64,000 nucleotides of DNA, taken from contig OZ316899.1 in the NCBI GenBank assembly GCA_973895155.1, forward strand, positions 15,872,001 through 15,936,000. The letters run 5' to 3'. Shown in pieces: positions 24,301 to 32,253 of the stretch; the stretch's first letter is position 1; each line of letters begins with the position of its first letter. Below the pieces are notes generated by a model. It was not told where the DNA came from, made no database searches, and saw only the letters and a list, made by a program, of their open reading frames with translations. The DNA is from Marsupella aquatica. Taxonomy: Eukaryota > Marchantiophyta. Made by a program: the position numbers and the translations under genes.

Positions 24301-24627
24301 GGCTGGACTAGCCGAGTCGGTCCCTTCCTTGGTGTCCATAGATTGTCCCCTTACCGGTCTATTCGGTTTTGAATTAGTGGTCGGCTCCCCTTCCTGCCTT
24401 GGCTCTGGATCGTGTCTGTCCATCTCATCCACCTCTTGCTCCTGAGAGTTAGGCTGCTGTGCTCTCTCGGCTTCTAATAGGGCCTCAATTTGTTCTGCCC
24501 TCGTAATCGGCTTGTATGCCGATCCCTTGGTATTTAATTCCTTGCCGATGATCGATGGCGTTGTGGACCACGTCGGCTCTGCCAGAACGCCTGCAGAAAA
24601 TCCACTGTCCCTGCTACTGCTCCCCAC
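21361..24627 (-). CDS. pol: Pol polyprotein: reverse transcriptase, RNase H, integrase (family 1)
   Basis: The 1088-codon frame is open throughout. RT lies at about residues 190-450, with SPIVIVPKK, RMPFGLCNAP and the active site FIDDFAVF (a FIDD form of YxDD). RNase H follows with DVSGFCIG, TTEREALGV and HTDHESLKYL. Integrase has an HHCC zinc finger (MHGEEAGGH ... CDPCQR) and a DDE core seen as WGIDYIGPL, VSDRGTHF and NGLTERANG. No chromodomain follows. The frame opens just after TAA at 24628-24630 and overlaps the end of gag by 94 bases in the -1 frame, so expression needs frameshifting, reinitiation or splicing. The track start is a GTG, so translation probably enters from gag. The stop codon (21361-21363) lies inside the LTR. 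Confidence 0.93.
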   Translation of the reverse strand: MGSSSRDSGFSAGVLAEPTWSTTPSIIGKELNTKGSAYKPITRAEQIEALLEAERAQQPNSQEQEVDEMDRHDPEPRQEGEPTTNSKPNRPVRGQSMDTKEGTDSASPAEIPVYGGMRLERLEAELDPNLKKQINMIQARQYRKLDLGEGRELNLGRNLAPELEKEISDLLIEFQDVFAWSHQDLKGVDPTLGEHRIDLMLGAKSFRQPIRRMNPKYSLLVKTEIDKLVEAGFITPVLHSDWVSPIVIVPKKAGPDGKPKIRVCQDYRKLNEATLKDHFPLPFTDMVLDMVASHELYSFMDGYSGYNQIRIRQEDQIKTAFITEWGIYVFNRMPFGLCNAPAMFQRLMVNIFHDYLRKFMEIFIDDFAVFGKASKHAKYLRKTFMRCREVGLKLHPDKCFFAVTEGVLLGHKVSRKGIEIDKGKLAVWLDIMQPKNIKDVRSFLGCIGYYRRFIKDFAKLALPLTNMLKAGADFEPTPERVTAVVELKQMLVEAPVMIAPDWNKDFHVFVDVSGFCIGLVLSQLDEKGRDHPIYFASRQLADAERNYSTTEREALGVIYSCKKFRHYLLGYKVIFHTDHESLKYLVNKPDLTGRVARWILLLQEFDYELRIKPGKLHANADFFSRITGKPATDCIDDRFPDEELFVVEIAGTWYPEILQFLSTSRLQPGLSREQAAVFVRKVRQYQCIKGILHKHGINGTIQRCLEKREVKRVLRAMHGEEAGGHFAPVTTSKKILNAGYWWPTLHKDVYQFIKQCDPCQRAGGPRASTRHPLHPILPLAPFEKWGIDYIGPLKPLTHPRWNKYIILATDYATKWVEARPTTKDDAITTARFMYEQIFTRYGAPLELVSDRGTHFLNDIISRLNEQYLVKHRPTTPYHPKANGLTERANGIIGKILNKTVAQNKLDWDDKLFAAVFAYNLAYKSTTGHTPFFLTFGQEALVPMQLEIPTFQVTIEERASAEESLKEREYRLEALEEARMISAERVEYRQNIMKQQYDKRLKVVSIHTGDLVLLYDSRYSRFPGKLYTHWLGPFRVTMMFPNGSVQLANITGEVYPVRIHYDRLKKYYMDEDEVVREDASQLSGELCDA

Positions 24628-27527
24628 TTAGCCGTTTCATCCAATTGGTCTACATCCTTAACTTCCTCCGGAATTGCAGCTAAAAAGGTGGATTCTATTG
24701 TAAAGCAGTCCTCGACCTCTTCGTCTTCTTCTTCCAAGTCACCTTCCATTGGTTCTTGCCATAATCCGCTGGGGGGTACCTCTGGTCCAAAGACACCTTC
24801 TTCGGTTAGGTTAGTGAAGCATTCTAACCAACGTACTTCATCGGCTGACTCCAGTCCACTATCGTACCCATCTACTTCCCTTATGCTTTTCCTACGGTCA
24901 TCCTTAGTGTCCCAGGATACCGTGATAGAGGGGGTCCCGAAAGTGAACTGCTTTTTACCCCAATCTTCTATTACCTCGGCTAGGTACAGCCATGGCCTAC
25001 CAATCAATAGCCGGAATGACGTAGGATTTACCGGCTTCATTACTACATAGTTAATGCTAAAGAAGATACCTCCTATCTCTGTCTTGATGCCGGTTAACAC
25101 TCCCGTCGGAATGACCTGATATCCATTGGCCATGTTCAACACTCTTCCAGTCATCTCCGGTGTTAGACCCCACCCTTTTGCTGTTGAATCAATCATAATA
25201 CATACCCCTGATCCTCCATCGATGGGTACCCGTAGTAATAATTCTCCTTGAATCATTAATGGTAATGCTGGGGCTCCTTGATCTTCTTCTATCATTAGTA
25301 CGTCGGATCTGGTTGCTACCTTGGGTAATCTCGGCTTGCCGAGAATAGCCTTCCTTAATTGCTTCCGGAAGTACGGGCTATTTTTCAATAGTTGACCTAC
25401 TGTTGCCGAGACTCTAGATTCTAGTACATCTTTAGCCAGGTCATAGGGAACAATCGGCTTCTCTTCTGGTGGTGTTTCCGTCTTGGATTCGGCCAGTTTT
25501 GCCACGCTAGTCTCCACAGCTGTTGGGTCTTCCGAAGCAAACAATGCTTTTGCTCGTTTTACATCCTTGGCAATGGCTTCGGTATTCTCCAGGGTTTCTA
25601 ATTCTCTTAGTTGTTCCTTAACACTAGCCGTAACAGAGGGGTAGAACAACTTAGGATGATCTCGATTGAAGTCGCTATCTTGTGAAGGATTGGTTTCACT
25701 GGTGGGCTCATGGCTTACCTGTATTGCCGGAGCCCTCCCTTCTCCTTCTGTTGATGTTGACGAAGAGTCGATCCTTTCCTTCGTAACCTTCCCTTTATTT
25801 TTGGCCAGCCCATCCCACCTTTCCTTCCTTCTGGTAGATCGAGTAGAGACCCGGTAGCAATCATGATCTAAATCCTCCTCTGAGAAGGTTGATAGGGCTT
25901 CGGCCTCATCATCAGATGGTACGAACTCTGCCTCGGCATCCTCTTGCCATCCTAGTTCGATGTGGTTGATTTGAACTCCTCCGGGGGTAGTACCTGGCGG
26001 TAAGATCTTGATCGGCAAAAGCTTATGATTTGCGGCCAGGCCTGCCAACCAAGTAGGACATTGCCCTAGCATATGACCTTCCTGTCGGCATCCCATACAT
26101 AGCTGAGCTGGTTGTCCATCACCCTGTTTGCGTGCATTCGGGCATTCTCTAGCAAAATGGCCAGGTTGACCACAATTATAGCACGCCGCAAATCTTTGCA
26201 CATTTGGCCTAGGAGGTACTGACGGGTTCTGAATAATCCGAGGATACATCTCTCCTGGATTGTTCCTTAACCCTGACCACAGAGATGCAGGTCTGTTGGA
26301 TAGGTCTCGTGCTCCAGTCTCACTGATGCCGAAAACACTATCAGCGGCATCTCCCAAAAAGTACTCTACTTCTCCCTGACATGGTCTGATCTCGGCCACA
26401 TGCCGAACATGATTAGTATTAAGCTTAGGACAAGCATCTTTATGGTGTCCGGTTTTATAACATAAGGCACACCATACAGAGCTATCCTCCTGTACTACCT
26501 TCTTCTTTGGTTTTACCTCTGCAATGATAGCCTTAAGTTGCTCGGTAAGGGCTACGATGTTATCTGGTGGCTTAGCCTCCATCTTGACTTTCGTCTTCCC
26601 TCTCCTTCTGCCCTTCCTTTTCCTAGTTTTTTCTTCTTCAGAACTAGAAGATGACTCACTCTTGCTACTCCCACTATTCGAGCTTGACTTATCACTTCTA
26701 GACTTCTTGGAATGTTTCTTCTTCTTATCTTTTTTCTTGTGGGGTGATCCCTCCTCTGATGAGGAACTCTCAGACTTCAGCTGTTTCTTCCGGCTTGTGA
26801 TATCTGCATTAATGTATAATTGAATATCCTTAATTGCTTCGGCTAAGGTCTCCGGGTTCTCCTTCCTAATTGCAAAACTCATCTTCTGTGGCAAAGCATT
26901 CACCAACCATTGAAGTTGCATACCTTCAGATGCATTGGTCTTTGTACGTCTTACCAGTTTCTGAAAGCGTTGCAAGAACTTCCTGAAGGATTTGTTCTCC
27001 TTGAACCGAAGTTGTCCCAACTTCAGCACTGCTAGTTCTGAAGTTCCAATGGGTCGAAACTCCTTAACAAAGAGTGTTTTGAAGATATCCCAGATGGCTT
27101 GATCTTCCACATCTAATGCTCTGTACCAAGGCCTAGCCTCACCCTTGAACAGGCCGGGAAGAATCTGCATCTTGATGGCCGATTCTCCATTTGCTGCAGC
27201 GGTTCCCTCGAAATCATCCAACCATTCGTCCGGATCCTCATCTCCTCTCCCATGAAATGCCTTGTAATGTATGCGCGACCGCTGGCTCAATCTGGTCCCT
27301 GGCCTCTCGTCTGGCCGTGCCTCTGGTTCCCCCATGTCGGTTGGAGACTCACTTCTCCTTACCGACTCTTCTTCTGGTATGTCTTCTTCGACGCCACTTC
27401 CAGTTTCGGAGCTACCAGCTCTTTCTGCCCCTCTCAGTCGCTGTGTATCATGCCACCCGGCGAGCTGCTGCAGTCGAGCTCTCTCCCGTTGAATCACTCT
27501 TTCTTCCCTCGGCGTAAGGTCAGTCAT
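24534..27527 (-). CDS. gag: Gag-protease polyprotein with three zinc knuckles (family 1)
   Basis: A 997-codon frame starts at ATG 27525-27527, about 65 bases after the primer-binding region. A retrotransposon gag domain spans about residues 85-240 (DPDEWLDDFEGTA, RPWYRAL, SFRKFLQRFQKL). A Ser/Lys-rich stretch at 245-315 could act as a nuclear signal. Three CCHC knuckles follow at about 353-366 (CALCYKTGHHKDAC), 449-462 (CYNCGQPGHFAREC) and 477-490 (CMGCRQEGHMLGQC). Most plant Ty3 gags have one or two. A retropepsin-like protease has its catalytic Asp at about residue 770 (PIDGGSG). The frame ends at 24534 within the overlap with pol. The product packages the RNA, forms the particle and processes the polyprotein. 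Confidence 0.93.
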   Translation of the reverse strand: MTDLTPREERVIQRERARLQQLAGWHDTQRLRGAERAGSSETGSGVEEDIPEEESVRRSESPTDMGEPEARPDERPGTRLSQRSRIHYKAFHGRGDEDPDEWLDDFEGTAAANGESAIKMQILPGLFKGEARPWYRALDVEDQAIWDIFKTLFVKEFRPIGTSELAVLKLGQLRFKENKSFRKFLQRFQKLVRRTKTNASEGMQLQWLVNALPQKMSFAIRKENPETLAEAIKDIQLYINADITSRKKQLKSESSSSEEGSPHKKKDKKKKHSKKSRSDKSSSNSGSSKSESSSSSEEEKTRKRKGRRRGKTKVKMEAKPPDNIVALTEQLKAIIAEVKPKKKVVQEDSSVWCALCYKTGHHKDACPKLNTNHVRHVAEIRPCQGEVEYFLGDAADSVFGISETGARDLSNRPASLWSGLRNNPGEMYPRIIQNPSVPPRPNVQRFAACYNCGQPGHFARECPNARKQGDGQPAQLCMGCRQEGHMLGQCPTWLAGLAANHKLLPIKILPPGTTPGGVQINHIELGWQEDAEAEFVPSDDEAEALSTFSEEDLDHDCYRVSTRSTRRKERWDGLAKNKGKVTKERIDSSSTSTEGEGRAPAIQVSHEPTSETNPSQDSDFNRDHPKLFYPSVTASVKEQLRELETLENTEAIAKDVKRAKALFASEDPTAVETSVAKLAESKTETPPEEKPIVPYDLAKDVLESRVSATVGQLLKNSPYFRKQLRKAILGKPRLPKVATRSDVLMIEEDQGAPALPLMIQGELLLRVPIDGGSGVCIMIDSTAKGWGLTPEMTGRVLNMANGYQVIPTGVLTGIKTEIGGIFFSINYVVMKPVNPTSFRLLIGRPWLYLAEVIEDWGKKQFTFGTPSITVSWDTKDDRRKSIREVDGYDSGLESADEVRWLECFTNLTEEGVFGPEVPPSGLWQEPMEGDLEEEDEEVEDCFTIESTFLAAIPEEVKDVDQLDETAKWGAVAGTVDFLQAFWQSRRGPQRHRSSARN

Positions 27528-27572
27528 TACCTACGCTTCCGTTCTAACTTCATATCTCACGGCTTAAGAAAT

Positions 27573-27592
27573 GCCCCCTCCATCTAGCGCCA
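27573..27592 (-). other. Probable primer-binding site of the family-1 element
   Basis: Four bases after the 5' LTR end the minus strand reads TGGCGCTAGATGGAGGGG, starting with the TGG that pairs with a tRNA CCA end. Nearly the same block (TAGCGCTAGATGGAGGGG) lies at the matching position of the family-2 element (47684-47703). I did not identify the priming tRNA. Confidence 0.7.
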
Positions 27593-27596
27593 AAAA

Positions 27597-30500
27597 TGTG
27601 GTGCGTCCCATGGCTCCCTAAACCCAAGAAACCCCCCAGCTCAAGCCGATTCCCGCAGGTTTCGCGCTTGGCGAGGCCGTTTCCGCGGCTTAGCGGCATG
27701 GGACGCTGCTAACCTTCTACTACTACTATTAACATTTTACACACATATACTGGACAGATCCTTCATCGGGTCATGAGATACGTAGCCGGCCTAATATAGG
27801 CCTTCCCCTGTCTTCCCCTGTCTTCCCCTCCGTCTTGTTAGGTATGTTTGGATTCCGCCGCCGGAATGATCCCCAATAGGCTTGGTTAAGCCGCTAAGAC
27901 CTCTCTTAGCTCGACACATCCAACTCTCACTCCCCTGCTTACTTTCCTTCTTTCTGTTGATGTGGGCACTCTTCACACAAGTTAATGCGACACACAAATA
28001 GCAAAATGACTCATTCTGACTGAGTCATACCATGCACTTGCCATACAAACAGTACATCTCATACACAAGTTCTACGAACTAAGCCGTGAGGCCAACTCTA
28101 TTCAGCTCTTAGGCATGAGGAAACATGAATATACACAAGGGTCACTGTATGACTAACCGAGAGCTTCTCGTACTACTTGATCCCAGCCCGGCTGGTGCAA
28201 ACTAAAAACTTGCTAAAGAAGAGGCCCTGAGCTCCCCGCTGCCCAGGTACTTATCCTGGTAGTGGATCCGCCATTCTTTGCATCGTAAGCCTAATCTACT
28301 TAACAGTAATCTACTTGCCCGAATCTACCTATGTACAGCAAGGCAGGAGCACAAGTGTTGCTCCTACCAGTGGGACCGCAATCCCACTAAGCTAAGTGTC
28401 AGGGCCGCTCCTGGTTCTGATCCTAATCCTAAACGTGGAGATCCGTGCCCGCCCTGCCCACTCACGCCTCCTCCCTCCACGTCCGCCCTCCCTAAAAGGA
28501 ACGGCGCCCTTGCACCGTCACGACACCGGTGGTGGATCCTCAATGGACGCCCCCAACACTTCCTCCTCAGCCACTGCCGTTGGCCCGCCTACTGACAGAT
28601 TACCTGCCCTTGACCGAGTCAACTCTCCCTCGGCCTGACTGGGTCCACCTTCGGCTTCAGCCTCGACACCGGCCTCGGCAATACCCACGGCTTCGGCTTC
28701 AGCCACCCCCACGGCTTCGGCTTCAGCCACTCCCTCGGCTTCGGCCTCCCCTTCCCCTAGGGTAGTTGGATCCTTAGCTGTGACCCTGTCTGGGGTCGGT
28801 GCCGGGTCTACCTCCTTGATCACCACGGCCTGTGAAGTCGTATTACTCCTTGACCCTGAAGGTTTCCGCTTCTTCTTCGTTGGTGGCTCGGCAGCTGGTC
28901 CCTTCCCCTTCCCACTTACCTCCGGCACTGGTGCAGGTGGCGCGGCTTGTCCTTCGGCAATTACCACCCCTGGTAACTGGTTTGTCCCAACAGGAGATGG
29001 ACCTGCTGCAGCTAAGCATTTAAATACTGCGGCTTGTTTCTTCAGCCGCTCTGTTTGGTTGTCGGCCCGCCGCTGTAGGTTCTCCATCTTCCTCGTGATT
29101 TCCTCCAACTCCTCTTGGGTTTCATCCAGGTCCTTACGTGCCCCCTCCAGCTCGTTTTTGGCCTCCTCCTGCTCCCTGTGGGCTTCCTCCAATTCCTTCT
29201 TCAAGGTAGCCTTCTCCTCCTGGGTTGCTCTTAGCTCCTTGTCGAGCTCTGCAATGATGACAGACTCCATCTGGTTCATCTTGGCGTAAGTCTGTTCGAG
29301 CATCTCGTCCTTCTCCCTTAGGTCGGCCTTGAAGCTGGCCGTCAGGGACGCAAGCTCCTGCTGCAGCGCCATAATCCCTTGATAGGATTTCCCTAACTCG
29401 ACCTCCTTCTGCTCAAGGGCTCCGCGGATTTTCTCGAGCTCCCCTTTCAACGCCCATTCCTTTCTTTGGGTCTCCGCCATGGCCCGGCTGTTGGCTGTTA
29501 TGTGGGCCTCCTCTGTATTCTTCAGCTCTTGCTTCCACTTTTCCCTTTCTTTGATCGTGTCGGCCAACTCTTCCTGCGTCTGAGTCAGTTTATCCTTGAT
29601 ATTCTGATTATCAGCCTGCGCGGCGTCCAACTGCCCCTGCATGATGTTCAGCTCATGTCGTTTAATCCGCAGTTCATCTTGGGCTTTCTTGGCCGCCCTT
29701 AGATCTTCAATCTCGGCTTCCATCCTCCTAAGCCGCCGAATGACCTCGTCCTTCTTGCTTCTCTCTAAAGCCACCGCTTCTTCTAATTGGTGCTTCTCCA
29801 ACTGCTCCCTATGGAAAAAGGGTCCTACCTCCAACTCCTCTCCAAAGATGCCGAGCGCAAGTTCCCCACACATCTCACCATACTCCATGGCTCTATTCTT
29901 AGCGTAGGTGGAGTAAGTAGAAGTGATCGGCATCGCCCATCGTGGCCTCTGCTCCCAAGCCGTCCTGCGGATCTCTTCAATCGTGGCTAGAGGTTTGCTT
30001 CCTTTTTCGGCTAGCCGCCTGATGTCCTCCGGCCAATCTCCTCCTGGTAAATCCTTTTCCTTAGCCAGGGCGGCCTCTTCCTCCTGCTTGATTCGCTCCT
30101 GAAATTCCTGCACCGTCTGTTTTATGCCGTCGAAGCTCGGGGGAGCAACATCTGGTGGGGGAGACTCAGGGCTACTCTGCTGGTTGGGGTCCCCTCGCAC
30201 TACCCTTGGAAGTGTGGGGACAAACCGGCCACAGGTCCTTACTCCTGGAACGTGATGGTCCGACCCATAGCCGGAATTATCATGGCTGCAGTCCTCCACT
30301 GCCTCCTCTACCTCTTGGATTTCCGGCTTCTCCCTCTCCTCTTCCTCGGTAGGAGCTTCAGGCAATTCTGCCTCAGATTCGGAGCTTGAGGTTCCCACGT
30401 ACATTCGAACACCTGGCTTGGATTTCGGCCTGATTCTCTCGTCTCCAGCAAAGGGGTTTTCTCTTGTGAGCCGGTGTAGGCCTACCTCTGTAGTAGTGTC

Positions 30501-32253
30501 CTGCATGGTTGCCGTTGCCGTTGTTGTTGCCGATGCCGATTTCTTTTCTTTCTCCAGTAGTTTCAGCAGACTCTGCATGCCTGGTTGCTGCATCGGCAAG
30601 TCTTCCTTCCTGGGCCTAAACACCTGCTCGATCGTAGGACTAACAGGTGGTTGAGGCTTCTCAGCCAACGGCCTCGGCGTTGGAGCTTCCTCGGGTGCCC
30701 TTACCTGCAGGGGAAGTACCGGGGCAAAAGTCTGACCTCTGGCATACCGGCACAACAGCGGCATGTGATAGCCAAGCCGCGACACGCTCCCCATGCCGAT
30801 TACCTGCTGCTCCTCCTTTAAGATCTTCTTCAATTGGTTGAGGAGGTACCCGTTGTAGTCCCGGCTTGGGTCTGGCCTTTCTGCCAGATAGACCTGTGCC
30901 TTGCCGATCTCTGCCCTCGGCAAGTTACAATGCATGGTCACCCGCAAGAAGTCGATCATCTCTCCTATGTGCGGGTTGGTGCAGGTGTTCCGGAAGAAGC
31001 CATTCTTCGTTGATGGCCCGGGGAACGACCGGAACTCCTTGTCAGGCAAGGTCTTCCTGGTATCAACTTTGGTCTTATTGCCCATCGGCAAGCCAAACAC
31101 TTCGGCAATCACCTTGGGAGTAAGATAGAAATCCTTCCCATATATCCTCGTGCAATTGGTCTCGGGTTCCCATGACCCCACGAATTCTAATAGGTCTGAC
31201 TCCGGTACCTCCGGCTTCAGCCATGGTAATCTTACAAAGGCCTCCAAGCCGGATCCGGCCATGAAGCCTTGGTACTTCTTGGTCTGCATGGCCGTAAAGC
31301 ATGCATCCTCCTCCCGTGCAAAATGTAGTTGCACCTCCACCGGTAGGGTTGCCGCCCAGCCCTTCCAGGTGTCATCCCTGGTTGGAATGGCCTTGATGGG
31401 ATCGACCTCCTCCTCTTCGGCTTCTCCCTGCCTCCTGCTCTGCTGCTCGGCTGGCTTCTTTGGTGCCGTCGACCTCGTTCTTTTTGCCGGGGTGGCTTCA
31501 TCGTTGACGGCTCCCTTCCTCTTCATCTCTGCTGCCGTGGAGGTTTCTCCTAGCACCGTTGCCTGGGTCCACCTTTCCGTGCTACCCTTTAATTCCCAGT
31601 GTATGTCGTTGCAGTTCTTGATGGCCTCTCGGATGCCGACGACGCTGTCCTTGCAAAACAGAAGATCGTCGAGTTGATTGGAAGTAGGCGTCCACAGGAA
31701 CTCGTCCTTGATGAGTTCGCCTCCTAAGAAAGCCGTCTTCTGCAGCTCCCACAATCGAGCGAGCTCCTGCCGTTCTCGAGCTGCCCTTTCTGACTCCTCG
31801 TCCTCGTAAGTCTTGATGTACTCAGTTGCCCGTTCGAACAGGCATCCCCAGAAATGTGCCGCTTGATTGACGTTGCTCATACCCTCCTTAGGTTGATCAT
31901 CGGTATCTACTCTCTCCCCGAGTGCTTGCCTAAGCAGCTGACAGTAGTTGGCCTCCCGTAGTCGTCTGCCTAGTTCGTGCTCGCAAATGAGCCACCATCT
32001 CCTGCAAGCGCTCCTTACCCCTCTCCTCTGCCGGTCCTTCTTCCCGTTGATCCTTCCTAGCCGCCGACGCTTAACGCGCCCTAACCCTAATCGGGTTTTC
32101 ACCCTTAGCCTTACCTCCGGCCTCTGCCCGGGTTCCATGGTTGCCCCTAATTGTTTATATTTTCCTTGTTTTGTCACTATACTAAGGTGTTCCTAGGGTG
32201 CCTTCCTGCTTTACCCACTTAACCGGCCGAGTGATTCCTGTCTAGGCATCACA
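27597..32253 (-). repeat. 5' LTR of the full-length family-1 element
   Basis: It is 4657 bp and near-identical to the 3' LTR. About 95 bases into the LTR (near 32155) the minus strand has AAATATAAACAA, a weak TATA-like sequence some 20 bases before the LTR ORF's ATG. The U3/R/U5 borders cannot be placed from sequence alone. Confidence 0.95.
28518..32138 (-). CDS. LTR-resident ORF (about 1206 codons): plant-mobile-domain-like region plus long coiled coil, intact
   Basis: The frame is open from 32177, and the first ATG is at 32136-32138, only 115 bases into the LTR. It runs in the same sense as gag-pol. Counting from 32177: a basic N terminus; a conserved region at about 100-198 (NQAAHFWGCLFERA); a basic signal-like stretch near 220-235; and a region at about 265-470 with FVRLPWL, RIYGKDFYLTP and FGLPMG. 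The last resembles plant mobile / putative plant transposon protein domains. A Pro-rich linker follows, then an almost unbroken coiled coil at about 790-1075, a KKKRK signal and an Ala-Glu repeat. No enzyme motif is seen. Family 2 has an ORF of the same order at the same place. The role is unknown; a structural or nucleic-acid-binding protein of the element is one guess. Confidence 0.88.
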   Translation of the reverse strand: MEPGQRPEVRLRVKTRLGLGRVKRRRLGRINGKKDRQRRGVRSACRRWWLICEHELGRRLREANYCQLLRQALGERVDTDDQPKEGMSNVNQAAHFWGCLFERATEYIKTYEDEESERAARERQELARLWELQKTAFLGGELIKDEFLWTPTSNQLDDLLFCKDSVVGIREAIKNCNDIHWELKGSTERWTQATVLGETSTAAEMKRKGAVNDEATPAKRTRSTAPKKPAEQQSRRQGEAEEEEVDPIKAIPTRDDTWKGWAATLPVEVQLHFAREEDACFTAMQTKKYQGFMAGSGLEAFVRLPWLKPEVPESDLLEFVGSWEPETNCTRIYGKDFYLTPKVIAEVFGLPMGNKTKVDTRKTLPDKEFRSFPGPSTKNGFFRNTCTNPHIGEMIDFLRVTMHCNLPRAEIGKAQVYLAERPDPSRDYNGYLLNQLKKILKEEQQVIGMGSVSRLGYHMPLLCRYARGQTFAPVLPLQVRAPEEAPTPRPLAEKPQPPVSPTIEQVFRPRKEDLPMQQPGMQSLLKLLEKEKKSASATTTATATMQDTTTEVGLHRLTRENPFAGDERIRPKSKPGVRMYVGTSSSESEAELPEAPTEEEEREKPEIQEVEEAVEDCSHDNSGYGSDHHVPGVRTCGRFVPTLPRVVRGDPNQQSSPESPPPDVAPPSFDGIKQTVQEFQERIKQEEEAALAKEKDLPGGDWPEDIRRLAEKGSKPLATIEEIRRTAWEQRPRWAMPITSTYSTYAKNRAMEYGEMCGELALGIFGEELEVGPFFHREQLEKHQLEEAVALERSKKDEVIRRLRRMEAEIEDLRAAKKAQDELRIKRHELNIMQGQLDAAQADNQNIKDKLTQTQEELADTIKEREKWKQELKNTEEAHITANSRAMAETQRKEWALKGELEKIRGALEQKEVELGKSYQGIMALQQELASLTASFKADLREKDEMLEQTYAKMNQMESVIIAELDKELRATQEEKATLKKELEEAHREQEEAKNELEGARKDLDETQEELEEITRKMENLQRRADNQTERLKKQAAVFKCLAAAGPSPVGTNQLPGVVIAEGQAAPPAPVPEVSGKGKGPAAEPPTKKKRKPSGSRSNTTSQAVVIKEVDPAPTPDRVTAKDPTTLGEGEAEAEGVAEAEAVGVAEAEAVGIAEAGVEAEAEGGPSQAEGELTRSRAGNLSVGGPTAVAEEEVLGASIEDPPPVS

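Larger units (their letters stand above)
16716..32253 (-). mobile_element. Full-length Ty3/OTA-type retrotransposon with 4657-bp LTRs that carry an ORF (family 1)
   Basis: The element is flanked by the 5-bp duplication TATGT (16711-16715 and 32254-32258). The two LTRs are exactly equal in length (4657 bp) and read TGTGATGCC...GCACCACA on the minus strand. By eye they differ at about eight positions, so insertion was recent. The order in the minus sense is 5' LTR 32253-27597, primer-binding region, gag-protease, pol, purine tract, 3' LTR 21372-16716. The pol lacks a chromodomain, and the WILLLQEFD region of its RNase H resembles the Athila/Tat (OTA) side of plant Ty3 elements. It sits inside the RNase H region of the chromodomain element. 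Confidence 0.95.
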
